DNA from: an uncultured Flavobacteriales bacterium
Lineage (GTDB): Bacteria; Bacteroidota; Bacteroidia; Flavobacteriales_D; Sanyastnellaceae
Assembly: GCA_937897625.1 (NCBI GenBank)
Contig: CALCNZ010000260.1
Coordinates: 1-5,360 of the forward strand
DNA: 5,360 nt
Direction of reading: 5' to 3'
Every line of letters starts with the position of its first letter. The stretch's first letter is position 1. This document shows, piece by piece, positions 5,081-5,360 of the stretch. A model generated the notes under the pieces. It was not told the origin of the DNA and ran no database searches. It worked only from the letters and a program-made list of their open reading frames with translations. Position numbers and translations under genes: made by a program.

Positions 5081-5360
5081 TTGCCATTGATTTTATTTGA
5101 TTGAACTTTTCAAAGTTAAGGATAGTAAAATCATTATTCAGCTCTTTTTCTGCAATTAACTCTGAATCGGATATGGAATTGTCGAAGATGAGTAAATAAT
5201 CAACCCTATTGAGGTAAAGGTGAAAGAGATTTCGTATTCCACCTTTGTATCTTCTTTCAATTGTTTCGTTTGAAATGGAGTGTCCGCCTTCTTGAACTCT
5301 TTTCTTCACTCGGTCTTTGGCAAGATCAGTAGACTCGAGCCAGAAATAGATTAAGGTTAC
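5073..5360 (-). CDS. Zeta-toxin-family P-loop kinase, C-terminal part, 5' end outside window
   Basis: The frame is open from the right edge (base 5360) to the TGA at 5075-5073, giving 95 residues. The GTG at 5309 is an internal Val codon, not the start, because recognisable family sequence continues before it (VTLIYFWLESTDLAKDRVKK). Seen: FWLES and DRVKKRVQEGGH (16-27), IERRYKGGIRNLF (34-46), and YLLIFDNS (55-62) with LIAEK after it. This order, RV..GGH, then I.RRY..G..NL, then a hydrophobic strand with DNS, is that of the C-terminal half of zeta toxins and related COG4185-type kinases. Known zeta toxins phosphorylate UDP-N-acetylglucosamine and so block cell-wall synthesis; whether this one does is not shown. 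The Walker A motif and catalytic Asp lie beyond the window. It overlaps the downstream small gene by 8 bases, and no terminator is seen after the pair. Confidence 0.82.
   Translation of the reverse strand, partial: VTLIYFWLESTDLAKDRVKKRVQEGGHSISNETIERRYKGGIRNLFHLYLNRVDYLLIFDNSISDSELIAEKELNNDFTILNFEKFNQIKSMANE

Noticed and set aside
5307..5309. GTG as the start of a 78-residue kinase-like protein
   Set aside because: Family sequence continues in frame to the window edge, so the GTG is an internal valine codon of a longer gene.

Overview
The window looks like chromosomal DNA from a member of the Bacteroidota, most likely a Flavobacteriales-type organism; this is inference. Supporting signs are a subtilase of the type I associate with Bacteroidota, starts without any Shine-Dalgarno sequence (bases upstream of each ATG are A/T-rich and lack GGAGG), and a TAnnTTTG-type -7 promoter box (TACTTTTG) upstream of the main operon. 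No rRNA, tRNA, CRISPR array, insertion sequence or riboswitch was recognised.

Layout. Bases 2-949 (+) hold the C-terminal part of a subtilisin-family (S8) serine protease whose start lies left of the window. It converges on a four-gene minus-strand operon, and a compact hairpin at 973-988, with T tracts on both strands, can terminate both. Read in transcription order from right to left, the operon is: a HI0933-family FAD flavoprotein (3486-4673), ribD of riboflavin synthesis (2458-3489), a ten-helix EamA/DMT transporter (1601-2461) and a secreted CAP/SCP-domain protein (993-1604). All three junctions are the same 4-base ATGA stop/start overlap, so the four genes are probably translated in a coupled way. 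A flavin-using enzyme, a flavin-making enzyme and a metabolite transporter in one message suggest a flavin theme and make the transporter a candidate flavin carrier. The CAP protein does not obviously fit that theme.

Bases 4674-4933 are non-coding and full of repeats. In ascending order they hold the -7 box, a 19-bp dyad, a run of small dyads separated by CGAGG, an exact 18-bp palindrome, and eight 14-bp tandem repeats plus a degenerate ninth. The ninth runs into the stop codon of the next gene.

Bases 4934-5360 (-) hold the C-terminal 95 codons of a zeta-toxin-type P-loop kinase, whose start is outside the window, and an overlapping 48-codon gene downstream of it. The small gene encodes a basic protein and is a plausible but unproven antitoxin or operon partner.

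No wholly new system is demonstrable here. The items most worth a second look are the zeta/small-protein pair, the repeat-rich intergenic region and the ATGA-linked flavin operon.
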